Source of the DNA: Actinomycetales bacterium
GTDB taxonomy: Bacteria; Actinomycetota; Actinomycetes; Actinomycetales; Cellulomonadaceae
Direction: 5' to 3'
Length of the DNA: 18,563 nt
Assembly (NCBI GenBank): GCA_012514545.1
Contig: JAAZAC010000051.1
Span: forward strand, 1 to 18,563
Shown here: piece after piece, positions 1-8,474 of the stretch
Position numbering within the stretch: position 1 is the stretch's first letter
How the letters are laid out: every line of letters starts with the position of its first letter
Program-made: the position numbers and the translations under genes
Notes under the pieces: generated by a model
What the model was told of the DNA's origin: nothing
What the model saw: the letters and a program-made list of their open reading frames with translations, nothing else
Databases searched by the model: none

Positions 1-141
1 CCTCCTCCGCGTGCTCCTGCTGGGCCCGCTCCTCGCGGCGCAGGTCCCGGCGGGAGACCGGCGGGGCGTCGTCGGGCCGCGCGTCGTCGTCGGGCCGCGC
101 GTCGTCGGGTGAGCCGGCGGGCGGCACCGGTGCGCTGTCGC

Positions 142-145
<4 letters not shown>
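1..145 (-). CDS. Partial gene of unknown function (N-terminal 48 residues)
   Basis: An ATG at 145 overlaps the gcvP stop codon in an ATGA arrangement, and the frame stays open to the window edge, so translational coupling to gcvP is likely. The visible part starts MSDSAPVPPAGSPDD, is acidic and proline-rich, contains a duplicated ARPDD element, and then becomes strongly charged (SRRDLRREERAQQ). This layout, a disordered head followed by Arg/Glu-rich residues, is common at the cytoplasmic N-terminus of actinobacterial membrane proteins, but no domain is visible and I do not recognise the family. The 3' part lies outside the window. Confidence 0.6.
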
Positions 146-3003
<2,858 letters not shown>

Positions 3004-3039
3004 GGGCGGCTCCTGCGGGTCGAGGCGTGCAGCGTGAGG

Positions 3040-3252
3040 GACCTCCCCGCTCTGTCGTCAGGGGCGGACGCCCCGACCTGAGAGTTTCGCCGCCGCGCGT
3101 CCCGCGGGTGACGTGCACCGTCGGTGGGCCGCCGGAGCGGCCGCTTTCCAGAGTTGCCTCACCTCGGCGGTACGGGGGCCTGAGAGATTCCCGGGGAGGT
3201 TGCTCCTTCGGCGCCGCGGGCACGTGCCCGCGAGCTCTCCCGCCGCGGCTCG
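3040..3252 (-). promoter_or_regulatory. Tandem glycine riboswitch
   Basis: Read on the minus strand, aptamer 1 (about 3252-3145) has GGGAGAG, a variable GC hairpin, the core CCGAAGGAGCAA, then TCTCTCAGG and the closing ACTCTGGAAAG. Aptamer 2 (about 3140-3042) has ACCGACGGTGCA, GCGAAACTCTCAGGT and the closing GACAGAGCGGGGAGG. These are the conserved blocks of the glycine riboswitch in its two-aptamer form. In this family glycine binding normally turns on glycine cleavage genes. The second aptamer ends about 37 bases before the gcvP start and close to its Shine-Dalgarno, so control at translation initiation is plausible. The core of aptamer 2 is less canonical than that of aptamer 1. Confidence 0.95.
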
Positions 3253-3276
3253 AGCAGCGTGTTCGGTTGTGCTTCG

Positions 3277-3282
3277 AGCATA
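3277..3282 (-). promoter_or_regulatory. Putative -10 box for the riboswitch-gcvP transcript
   Basis: TATGCT on the minus strand fits the TAnnnT -10 pattern of high-GC actinobacteria. It would start transcription near 3270, some 20 bases before aptamer 1. No good -35 box is visible; that position is occupied by the terminator hairpin of the upstream gene. Confidence 0.45.
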
Positions 3283-3319
3283 GGGCCCGCCCGCACGGCC
3301 GTGCCGCGCGGGCGGGCCC
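3283..3319 (-). terminator. Hairpin terminator after the DUF1508 gene
   Basis: A perfect 12-bp inverted repeat (GGGCCCGCCCGC at 3283-3294 with its complement at 3308-3319) begins seven bases after the DUF1508 stop. There is no U-tract, as is usual in very GC-rich actinobacteria. It directly abuts the -10 box of the next transcript. Confidence 0.75.
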
Positions 3320-3325
3320 GGCGCG

Positions 3326-3502
3326 TCAGGCGGTCTGGTCGTCGATGGTGGCCGAGGCCGCCTTCGCCTTGATGCTCTCGATCGTCGACAGGGCCGAGGC
3401 CTTGGCCTGGTAGCCCTCGCTGACGGCGACCGTCTGGCCGTTGCTCGAGACGAGCTTGAACCGGAACTCGCCCCTGGCGTCCTTCGTGATGACGAACTTC
3501 AC
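3326..3502 (-). CDS. DUF1508 (YegP-like) small protein
   Basis: This is a 58-residue protein made of a single DUF1508 unit. It opens with VKFVITKDARGEFRFKL and continues with SSNGQTVAVSEGYQAKASA and an IESIK helix, the family's beta-beta-beta-alpha pattern. E. coli YegP has two such units; single-unit proteins of 55-60 residues are common. The molecular role of the family is unknown. I chose the GTG at 3502 because GAAGGAG sits five bases upstream; an in-frame start at 3547 would add 15 low-complexity residues without improving the match. It lies 54 bases after the phosphatase gene on the same strand and may be co-transcribed with it. A strong terminator follows. Confidence 0.9.
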   Translation of the reverse strand: MKFVITKDARGEFRFKLVSSNGQTVAVSEGYQAKASALSTIESIKAKAASATIDDQTA

Positions 3503-3556
3503 AGTCGCTCCTTCGGAGGAACCGTCGGCCCCGTCGCCGGCGGTCATGGACCAGTC

Positions 3557-4114
3557 CTACCGGACACGGCCCGTCTTGTCCGCAGGAGCGCGGCCCTCGT
3601 CCCCGGCGAGCTCCGCGCGGACGTGCTCGACGATCCCGTCGGCGGCGGCCTCGATCTCCGCCAGCGTCACCTCGAAGCCGGCCTGGTCGCCGTACCACGG
3701 GTCGTCGACGTCGAGCAGGTGCTCCGGCCCGCCCTGCGGGGCCGCCGGGTCGAAGCTGCGCAGCAGGCGGACGCGCCGCGCCACGTCGTCGTCGGCCGCG
3801 AGGGCGCGCAGGGCGCGGGCGTGCGAGGCCGTCATCGGCAGCAGGAGGTCCTGCTCGCGGACCTCGGCGCGGGTGATGCGGCGGGCGCGGTGCTCCGGCA
3901 CGGGGTAGCCGTGGGCGGCGAGGACGCGACGCGCACGGGGGTCGATCGGGCTGCCGTGCTCCTCGTCGCTGATGCCGGTGGAGTCCACCTCGACGACGTC
4001 GCCCAGACCCGCCTTCTCGAACCGGTCCCGCAGGACCACCGCCGCCATGGGCGACCGGCAGATGTTCCCGGTGCACACCGTCATGACGCGGTACCGCGTC
4101 GATCCGTCCGTCAC
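3557..4114 (-). CDS. Low-molecular-weight protein tyrosine phosphatase
   Basis: A cytoplasmic phosphatase of the LMW-PTP (arsenate-reductase-like) family that hydrolyses phosphotyrosine through a phosphocysteine intermediate. The active-site loop is VCTGNICRSP, with nucleophile C14 and R20 in the CX5R motif. The general-acid aspartate is in the DVDDPWYGD segment. The length, 185 residues, is somewhat above the family's usual 150-165 because of a charged C-terminal tail. The GTG start at 4114 follows a GGAGGGAG ribosome binding site. Its partner kinase or substrate is not in the window. The gene is divergent from a small membrane protein, with only 54 bases between starts. Confidence 0.95.
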   Translation of the reverse strand: MTDGSTRYRVMTVCTGNICRSPMAAVVLRDRFEKAGLGDVVEVDSTGISDEEHGSPIDPRARRVLAAHGYPVPEHRARRITRAEVREQDLLLPMTASHARALRALAADDDVARRVRLLRSFDPAAPQGGPEHLLDVDDPWYGDQAGFEVTLAEIEAAADGIVEHVRAELAGDEGRAPADKTGRVR

Positions 4115-4150
4115 TCCGCTCCCTCCGTCGAGCCCATCGGGTACGGCCCC

Positions 4151-4160
4151 ACCCTAGGCT
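4151..4160. promoter_or_regulatory. Symmetric -10 element of a divergent promoter
   Basis: ACCCTAGGCT contains TAGGCT on the plus strand (4155-4160) and TAGGGT on the minus strand (4156-4151), sharing the central TA. The plus-strand box lies eight bases before the ATG at 4169, so that transcript would be leaderless or nearly so. The minus-strand box would give the phosphatase mRNA a leader of about 30 bases. -35 boxes are poor on both sides. Confidence 0.45.
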
Positions 4161-4168
4161 GACGGGCC

Positions 4169-4612
4169 ATGAGCGCTGACCGGCGCGGCCCGGACCGCGA
4201 GCCCTGGGCGATCGGGTTCGGCACCCTCGCCACCTACCTGGGCTGCCTGCTCGCCGCCGGCCTGTTCGCGGGGCTCCTGTGGCTGTGGCTGCGGTTCGTG
4301 GTGCCGGCCGAGACGTTCACCCAGGCGGGCACGCGCGAGCGGATCGTCGTCGTCTTCGGGGTGGTCGCCGCCCTGCTGCTCGTGCTGCTGGGCCCGCTCG
4401 TCGCCTGGGTCGTGGCCCGCGCGCTGCGCCGGGTGCGCAGCACGGCCGTGCACGTCATCGCGTTCACGTTCACCGGGTCGGTCGTGGGCGGGCTGCTGGG
4501 CTCCGCCTTCGGGCCCGACGTCGCCGCCTCCCTCGTCGTGACCGTCGGCCTGGCCGCGGGGCTGGCCCGGCTGCTGATGAGGCCCTTCGAGCGGCGCTCG
4601 CGCGGCGCCTGA
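4169..4612 (+). CDS. Small integral membrane protein of unknown function
   Basis: A 147-residue protein with a short charged head (MSADRRGPDREPW) and four predicted hydrophobic helices at about residues 14-42, 58-84, 92-112 and 116-136, ending in a basic tail (RPFERRSRGA). The positively charged segment ALRRVRS between helices 2 and 3 suggests a cytoplasmic loop. It resembles the many uncharacterised four-helix membrane proteins of actinobacteria; I recognise no named family and no catalytic motif. The ATG start is supported by a TAGGCT -10 box eight bases upstream, which implies leaderless expression; no Shine-Dalgarno is visible. It converges on the sugar operon and small RNA region. Confidence 0.8.
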   Translation: MSADRRGPDREPWAIGFGTLATYLGCLLAAGLFAGLLWLWLRFVVPAETFTQAGTRERIVVVFGVVAALLLVLLGPLVAWVVARALRRVRSTAVHVIAFTFTGSVVGGLLGSAFGPDVAASLVVTVGLAAGLARLLMRPFERRSRGA

Positions 4613-4661
4613 CCGGCGCGACCGGGGGACCCCACGGGAGGGGCGGGCGACCGGCAACCGG

Positions 4662-4682
4662 CGGGCCCCACCGGAGGGCCCG
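4662..4682. terminator. Hairpin between convergent transcription units
   Basis: CGGGCCC (4662-4668) and GGGCCCG (4676-4682) form a 7-bp stem with a 7-base loop, about 50 bases after the membrane protein stop. It may end transcription from either side. No T-run is seen. Confidence 0.45.
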
Positions 4683-4701
4683 ACCGGCGTCGGGCAGGGA
4701 A

Positions 4702-4761
4702 CAGCCCGTGGGTCGCCTGACGGCACGTCGTGCGGGACGAGGGCACGACACCCACGGGCTG
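4702..4761 (-). terminator. Long inverted repeat, likely 3' end of a small transcript
   Basis: CAGCCCGTGGGT (4702-4713) is matched by a perfect 12-bp complement at 4750-4761. Nested inside, GTCGTGC (4727-4733) pairs with GCACGAC (4743-4749). The inner stem stacks directly on the right arm of the outer one, while 13 bases bulge on the left. It lies about 75 bases downstream of the 12-codon ORF and could end its transcript. Confidence 0.6.
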
Positions 4762-4835
4762 CGGTGACTGCCGGGGTCTCGCTGCCGCTGAGCGGCGCCG
4801 GGACCGGAGGCAATCCGTCCGATGCTCTCGGGCGA

Positions 4836-4874
4836 CTAGCGGGCAGCCACCTCACGCGTCCACGAAGAAATCAT
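4836..4874 (-). CDS. 12-codon small ORF with an extended Shine-Dalgarno
   Basis: ATG at 4874 to TAG at 4838-4836 encodes MISSWTREVAAR. The upstream segment GAAAGGAGGTGGTCCA (plus positions 4879-4894) can pair with 16 consecutive bases near the 3' end of bacterial 16S rRNA, 15 as Watson-Crick pairs and one as a G-U wobble. The distance from GGAGG to ATG is 11 bases. No second gene follows on this strand before the terminator, so a classical attenuator role is hard to see. The base composition of the first five codons is less GC-rich than in neighbouring genes. Whether the peptide or only ribosome binding matters is unknown. Confidence 0.5.
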   Translation of the reverse strand: MISSWTREVAAR

Positions 4875-4907
4875 CTCTTGGACCACCTCCTTTCCCGTGT
4901 GCCCTCG

Positions 4908-4937
4908 ACGCTACGTCCGCCCGGGACGGGGTGCCAA
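4908..4937 (-). promoter_or_regulatory. Putative housekeeping promoter of the small transcript
   Basis: Minus-strand TTGGCA (4937-4932) is followed after 18 bases by TAGCGT (4913-4908). The -35 matches TTGACA at five of six positions and the -10 fits TAnnnT. The predicted start lies about 27 bases before the small ORF. Confidence 0.55.
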
Positions 4938-4958
4938 GGGCATTACCGGGTGAGCCCG

Positions 4959-5903
4959 TCAGCCCTTCACGGCGCCGCCGAGCCCGGCGCCGCGCAGGAA
5001 GAGCCGCTGGAACGCGAGGAAGACGGCGATCGGGATGACGGTCGAGATCGCGAGCGCGGCCATGAGCACGCCCTTGTCGGTCGAGCCCTGGAGGGTGGGC
5101 AGGCGCACCGAGAGGGGCTGGAGGTCCGGGTCGGGCAGCACGAGCAGGGGCCAGAGGAAGTCCTTCCAGGCCGCGATGACGGCGAAGACGGACACGACCC
5201 CGAGGATCGGCCGGCTCATCGGCAGCACGACCGACCAGAACATCCGGAAGGGCCCCGCGCCGTCGACGGCGGCGGCCTCGAACACCTCGCGCGGCAGCGA
5301 GTCGAAGAAGCGCGTGACGAGCACGACGTTGAAGGCGCTCGCGCCGGCCGGCAGCCACACGCCCCAGAACGTGTTGATCATCGAGCCGCCGACGGGCGGG
5401 TCGAGCACCGTGAGGTACAGCGGCACGAGGAGCACGACCGCCGGCACGAACAGCGTCGCCAGGACCGCCGCGTGCAGCAGCCGGCCCCAGCGCGGGCGCA
5501 GCACGGACAGCACGTAGCCGCCGGTCGCGGCGACCACGACCTGGCTCACCCACGCGCCCGCCGCGACCCACACGGTGTTGAGCAGGTAGCGGCTGACCTC
5601 GACGTCGTTCCAGGCCGCGTCGAGGTTGGCCCACGTGATGCCGTTGGGGAACACCGCGAGCGGGGTGCGCAGGATGTCCTGCGTCGGCGTCACCGCGAAC
5701 TTGGCGAGCAGCAGGATCGGGCCGATGCCCCAGACGAGGAGCAGGGCGAGCAGCACGGCGTGCCCCGCCCGCAGGCCGAGCCACACGATCGGTCGGCGCC
5801 AGTCGGCGGGCGAGACGAGGCCGCGCGGCTCCTCGTCCACGGCGCGGCAGGGCCGGTCGGCGCGGCGGGGCCGGTCGGCGCGGGCGGTCGTCAGGGCGGT
5901 CAT
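4959..5903 (-). CDS. ABC sugar transporter permease (MalG/UgpE type)
   Basis: A 314-residue inner-membrane subunit of a carbohydrate ABC importer of the CUT1 class. A basic, cytoplasmic head of about 35 residues is followed by six hydrophobic helices. The EAA loop that docks on the ATPase reads EAAAVDGAGPFRMFWSVVLP around residues 208-228. FPNGITWANLDAAW after the first helix is typical of MalG-type subunits. The ATG overlaps the stop of the other permease gene by four bases (ATGA), so the two are translationally coupled and form a heterodimer. Substrate is inferred only from the adjacent alpha-glucosidase: probably maltose, isomaltose or similar alpha-glucosides. No ATPase gene lies in the operon. 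Confidence 0.93.
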   Translation of the reverse strand: MTALTTARADRPRRADRPCRAVDEEPRGLVSPADWRRPIVWLGLRAGHAVLLALLLVWGIGPILLLAKFAVTPTQDILRTPLAVFPNGITWANLDAAWNDVEVSRYLLNTVWVAAGAWVSQVVVAATGGYVLSVLRPRWGRLLHAAVLATLFVPAVVLLVPLYLTVLDPPVGGSMINTFWGVWLPAGASAFNVVLVTRFFDSLPREVFEAAAVDGAGPFRMFWSVVLPMSRPILGVVSVFAVIAAWKDFLWPLLVLPDPDLQPLSVRLPTLQGSTDKGVLMAALAISTVIPIAVFLAFQRLFLRGAGLGGAVKG

Positions 5904-6898
5904 GACGTGCTCCAGTTGCGCGTGAGCCGGAACCACGCGATCGACAGCAGCGCGAGGAAGACGGCGAGCATGAGGCTCAGCGCGGTCGCCATGCCGTAGT
6001 CGCTGCCCAGGCTCTGCCCGAACGCGTAGCGGTAGATGAGCAGCAGCACCGTGACCGTGGCGTTCGCCGGGCCGCCGCCCGTGAACAGGTACGGCTCGAG
6101 GAAGACCTGGGCGGTCCCGATGATCTGCAGGATGAACGTGATGAGCAGGACGCCGCGCAGGTGCGGGAGCGTGACGTGCCGGATCTTGCCCCAGATCGAC
6201 GCGCCGTCGACCTCGGCGGCGTCGTAGAGCTCGGGCGGGACGCTCGTCAGCGCGGCGAGGTAGATGATCACCGTGCCGCCCGCCGCCGCCCACGTGGCCT
6301 CGAGCACGAGCGACGGCATCGCGGCCGTCTGGTCCTGCAGCCACGGGAACGGGCCCAGGCCCACCCAGCCGAGGATCTCGTTGAACACGCCCTCGGGGCG
6401 GGGGTCGTAGAAGAACTTCCACAGCAGCACCGCGACCACGGGCGGCACCACGACCGGCAGGTACGCGAGCACCGAGAACAGCCCGCGCATGCGCCGCAGC
6501 GTGCTCATGAGCACGGCGCCGACGAGCGGCACCGGGTACCCGAACACCAGCGCGAGCAGCGCGAACCACGCCGTGTTGCGCACGGCCACGGGCAGCAGCG
6601 GGTCCGCGAGCACCGCCCGGAAGTTGTCCAGCCCCACCCAGTGCGCGGTGAGCAGGTTGGTCTCCTGGAAGCTCATGACGACCGCGCGGCCGATGGGCAG
6701 CCAGGAGAAGACGCCGAAGATCACCAGCAGCGGCAGGGCCAGCACGACCGTGCTCAGCCCGCCGCGGCGGACCCACTCGGCCGGCGAGCGCCGACGTCGG
6801 GCGGGCCGGGCGGGCCGGGCGGCCACGCCGTCGGGCGACGGGCCGGACCGGCCGCGCGGGACGACGTCGGCGGCGCTTTGCACGTCCGTTGCGCTCAT
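5900..6898 (-). CDS. ABC sugar transporter permease (MalF/UgpA type)
   Basis: A 332-residue permease that pairs with the following MalG-type subunit. The N-terminal 50 residues are Arg/Pro-rich and cytoplasmic. Hydrophobic helices follow, starting with TVVLALPLLVIFGVFSWLPI. The EAA loop, YDAAEVDGASIWGKIRHVTLP, lies around residues 226-246 and contains the conserved DG pair. FQETNLLTAHWVGLDNF is the usual MalF-type periplasmic stretch after helix 1. The ATG at 6898 is supported by AGGAGG five bases upstream. The gene is separated from the binding-protein gene by 98 bases containing strong hairpins, which likely lowers its expression relative to the binding protein. Confidence 0.93.
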   Translation of the reverse strand: MSATDVQSAADVVPRGRSGPSPDGVAARPARPARRRRSPAEWVRRGGLSTVVLALPLLVIFGVFSWLPIGRAVVMSFQETNLLTAHWVGLDNFRAVLADPLLPVAVRNTAWFALLALVFGYPVPLVGAVLMSTLRRMRGLFSVLAYLPVVVPPVVAVLLWKFFYDPRPEGVFNEILGWVGLGPFPWLQDQTAAMPSLVLEATWAAAGGTVIIYLAALTSVPPELYDAAEVDGASIWGKIRHVTLPHLRGVLLITFILQIIGTAQVFLEPYLFTGGGPANATVTVLLLIYRYAFGQSLGSDYGMATALSLMLAVFLALLSIAWFRLTRNWSTS

Positions 6899-6909
6899 CT
6901 CGTCCTCCT

Positions 6910-6965
6910 GGGGGCCGAGGGTCGGCCCCCGGCGGCGCCGCGACCTCGCGCGGCACCGCCGGGGG
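6910..6965 (-). promoter_or_regulatory. Two overlapping hairpins between binding protein and permease genes
   Basis: A 17-bp stem with one G-U pair (arms 6949-6965 and 6926-6942, six-base loop) begins 31 bases after the binding-protein stop. A second 9-bp stem (arms 6922-6930 and 6910-6918) reuses the last five bases of the first and ends exactly at the AGGAGG of the permease gene. Such intercistronic hairpins in sugar operons commonly protect or terminate the upstream message, giving more binding protein than permease. Confidence 0.65.
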
Positions 6966-6996
6966 CGGGCCCGGCGGGCGTCGCCGGGCCGACGGG

Positions 6997-8391
6997 TCAC
7001 TCGTCGAGCAGGGCCTGCGCCTGCTCGTTCGCGGCCGCGAGGAGCGCCGGGATGTCGGCGTTGCGGTCGGTGAGCACGGCCTGCACCGGGACGTCGAGGA
7101 GCGCGTACGTCTCCTGGGTCGCCCGGCTCGGCTCGCCGACCACCGGCTGGTCGAACATCACGTCCGTGTACCCGGTCATCTGGTCGAGCGGGACGTTGAT
7201 GTAGTCGGCCTTCCACGCGAGCTCCTGCTCGTACTGCTCGCGGCTGAAGATCGGCAGCACCGGCGTGCCGACGCCCTGCCCGGCCTCGAAGCGCACCTTC
7301 GCGTCGGCGACGGCCTGCTCCTGGTCGCGCAGCGTGCTGAGGTACCAGTGGTCGATCCACTTGATCGCCGCGTCCTTGGTGGCGTCGTCGGCCTGGGCCG
7401 TGACGGCGGCCAGCGTGCCGCCCACGAGAACGCCGGCGTCGGCGCCCTCGAGGGGCATCGCCGTCATGCCGTAGACCGCGGGGTCGAGCCCGTTGGTCTC
7501 CATGAGCGCGTTGAGGACGTCCGAGCCGGTCGTGTACATCGCGAGCTGGCCGGCGGCGAAGGCCTGGTTGATCGTGCTCCAGTCCAGCGTCGTGTCGGCG
7601 AGCAGGGAGTCGTCCTCCCAGCGCATCGCCTCGAGCATCTCGAGGTGGGCCTGCGTGGCCGGGTTGTCGAGCGTCGCGACGTACGTGCCGTCGTCGGTCG
7701 CCTCCTGCACGCGGCCGCCGCGGGAGTACGTGGCCGCGGTGAGCTGCCAGCCGCCCGTGTTGTTCGTCGCCATCGTGGCGTAGCCGGCGACGCCGGTCGC
7801 GTCCTTGATCTGCTTGGCGTACTCGCGGACCTCGTCCCACGTGCTCGGCGGGTCGTCCGGGTCGAGGCCGGCCTGCTCGAAGAGCTCGCGGTTGTAGTGC
7901 AGCGCGACGCCGTAGACGGACTTCGCGGGGATCGCGTAGACGTGCCCGTCCTCGCCGCGGCCGGCGTCGAGCAGCGCCTCGTTGAACTCCTCGGCGTAGT
8001 CGAGCTGGGCGAACGCCTCGTCGAGGTCGGCGAGCTGGCCGTTCTCGATGAGCGTCTTGGCGTCGGTGAGCGGGATCTCGAAGACGTCGGGCAGCGTGCC
8101 GCCGGCGAGCTGCGCGGCGAACGTCGTCGCGCGCCACTCGTACTCGACGCCCTCGACGTCGATGTTCGGGTAGCGCTCCTCGAACTGGGCGACGCGCTCC
8201 TCGAACGCGTCGAACGCGGCCTGCTCCGAGCCGGGGATCAGGCTGACGACCGTCAGCGTGACCTTCTCCTCGCCGGCCGGCTCGCCGCCGGGGGCGGGGT
8301 CGGCCGGGTCGTCGGAGGCGCAACCGGCCAGCAGACCGATCGCGACGGCGCCGGACAGGGCCAGCGCGCTGGTGGAACGTCGGGACCTCAT
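6997..8391 (-). CDS. Sugar-binding lipoprotein of an ABC importer (solute-binding family 1)
   Basis: A 464-residue extracellular binding protein anchored by a lipid. The signal peptide has basic MRSRR, a hydrophobic core and the lipobox LLAGC with lipid-accepting Cys24, then an acidic/proline linker. The mature part begins VTLTVVSLIPGSEQAAFDAF and carries features of the COG1653 family: FEERYPNIDVEG, LAGGTLPDVFEI, YNRELFEQAGLDPDDPPSTWDE, and the MFxx-like region AFAAGQLAMYTTGS. It captures a sugar, probably an oligoglucoside judging from the neighbouring GH13 enzyme, and delivers it to the two permeases. The ATG is backed by AAGGAG five bases upstream. It lies second in the operon. Confidence 0.93.
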   Translation of the reverse strand: MRSRRSTSALALSGAVAIGLLAGCASDDPADPAPGGEPAGEEKVTLTVVSLIPGSEQAAFDAFEERVAQFEERYPNIDVEGVEYEWRATTFAAQLAGGTLPDVFEIPLTDAKTLIENGQLADLDEAFAQLDYAEEFNEALLDAGRGEDGHVYAIPAKSVYGVALHYNRELFEQAGLDPDDPPSTWDEVREYAKQIKDATGVAGYATMATNNTGGWQLTAATYSRGGRVQEATDDGTYVATLDNPATQAHLEMLEAMRWEDDSLLADTTLDWSTINQAFAAGQLAMYTTGSDVLNALMETNGLDPAVYGMTAMPLEGADAGVLVGGTLAAVTAQADDATKDAAIKWIDHWYLSTLRDQEQAVADAKVRFEAGQGVGTPVLPIFSREQYEQELAWKADYINVPLDQMTGYTDVMFDQPVVGEPSRATQETYALLDVPVQAVLTDRNADIPALLAAANEQAQALLDE

Positions 8392-8402
8392 CGTCACTCC
8401 TT

Positions 8403-8467
8403 CGTCGGGACCTGCGGGGACAGCGGGCACTTCGGGCACTACGGGCACTACGGGCACTACGGGGAAG
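8403..8467 (-). repeat. Degenerate 9-bp tandem repeat in the GH13 to binding-protein gap
   Basis: On the plus strand about seven 9-base units run in series. The best preserved are the four between 8423 and 8458, two of them identical (ACGGGCACT); units decay toward 8403. The array fills most of the 83-base intergenic gap and ends about four bases before the AAGGAG of the next gene. On the minus strand it reads as a PVV-like reading frame, but that frame has no start of its own. Confidence 0.8.
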
Positions 8468-8474
8468 GTGTGGC

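Larger units (their letters stand above)
4702..4901 (-). ncRNA. Candidate small mRNA-like RNA of about 200 nt
   Basis: This stretch has the layout of an independent minus-strand transcript. There is a promoter (TTGGCA, 18 bases, TAGCGT) just after the permease stop, an estimated start near 4901, an exceptionally long Shine-Dalgarno, a 12-codon ORF and a large closing inverted repeat. I cannot assign it to a known RNA family. It could be a dual-function RNA, a leader peptide without a downstream gene, or a ribosome-binding regulatory RNA. The ends are inferred, not observed. Confidence 0.45.

Noticed and set aside
4879..4894. Plus-strand TGGACCACCTCCTTTC resembles the 3' end of 16S rRNA
   Set aside because: No other rRNA sequence is nearby. 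The match is better explained as an extended Shine-Dalgarno on the minus strand in front of a 12-codon ORF.
8403..8467. CRISPR array
   Set aside because: The 9-bp units are directly adjacent, without spacers, and no cas gene is nearby; this is a simple tandem repeat.
8392..8470. PVV-repeat peptide as an N-terminal extension of the binding protein
   Set aside because: The frame is open through the 9-bp repeats, but a lipoprotein signal peptide and AAGGAG site place the start at 8391, and an extension would bury the signal peptide.
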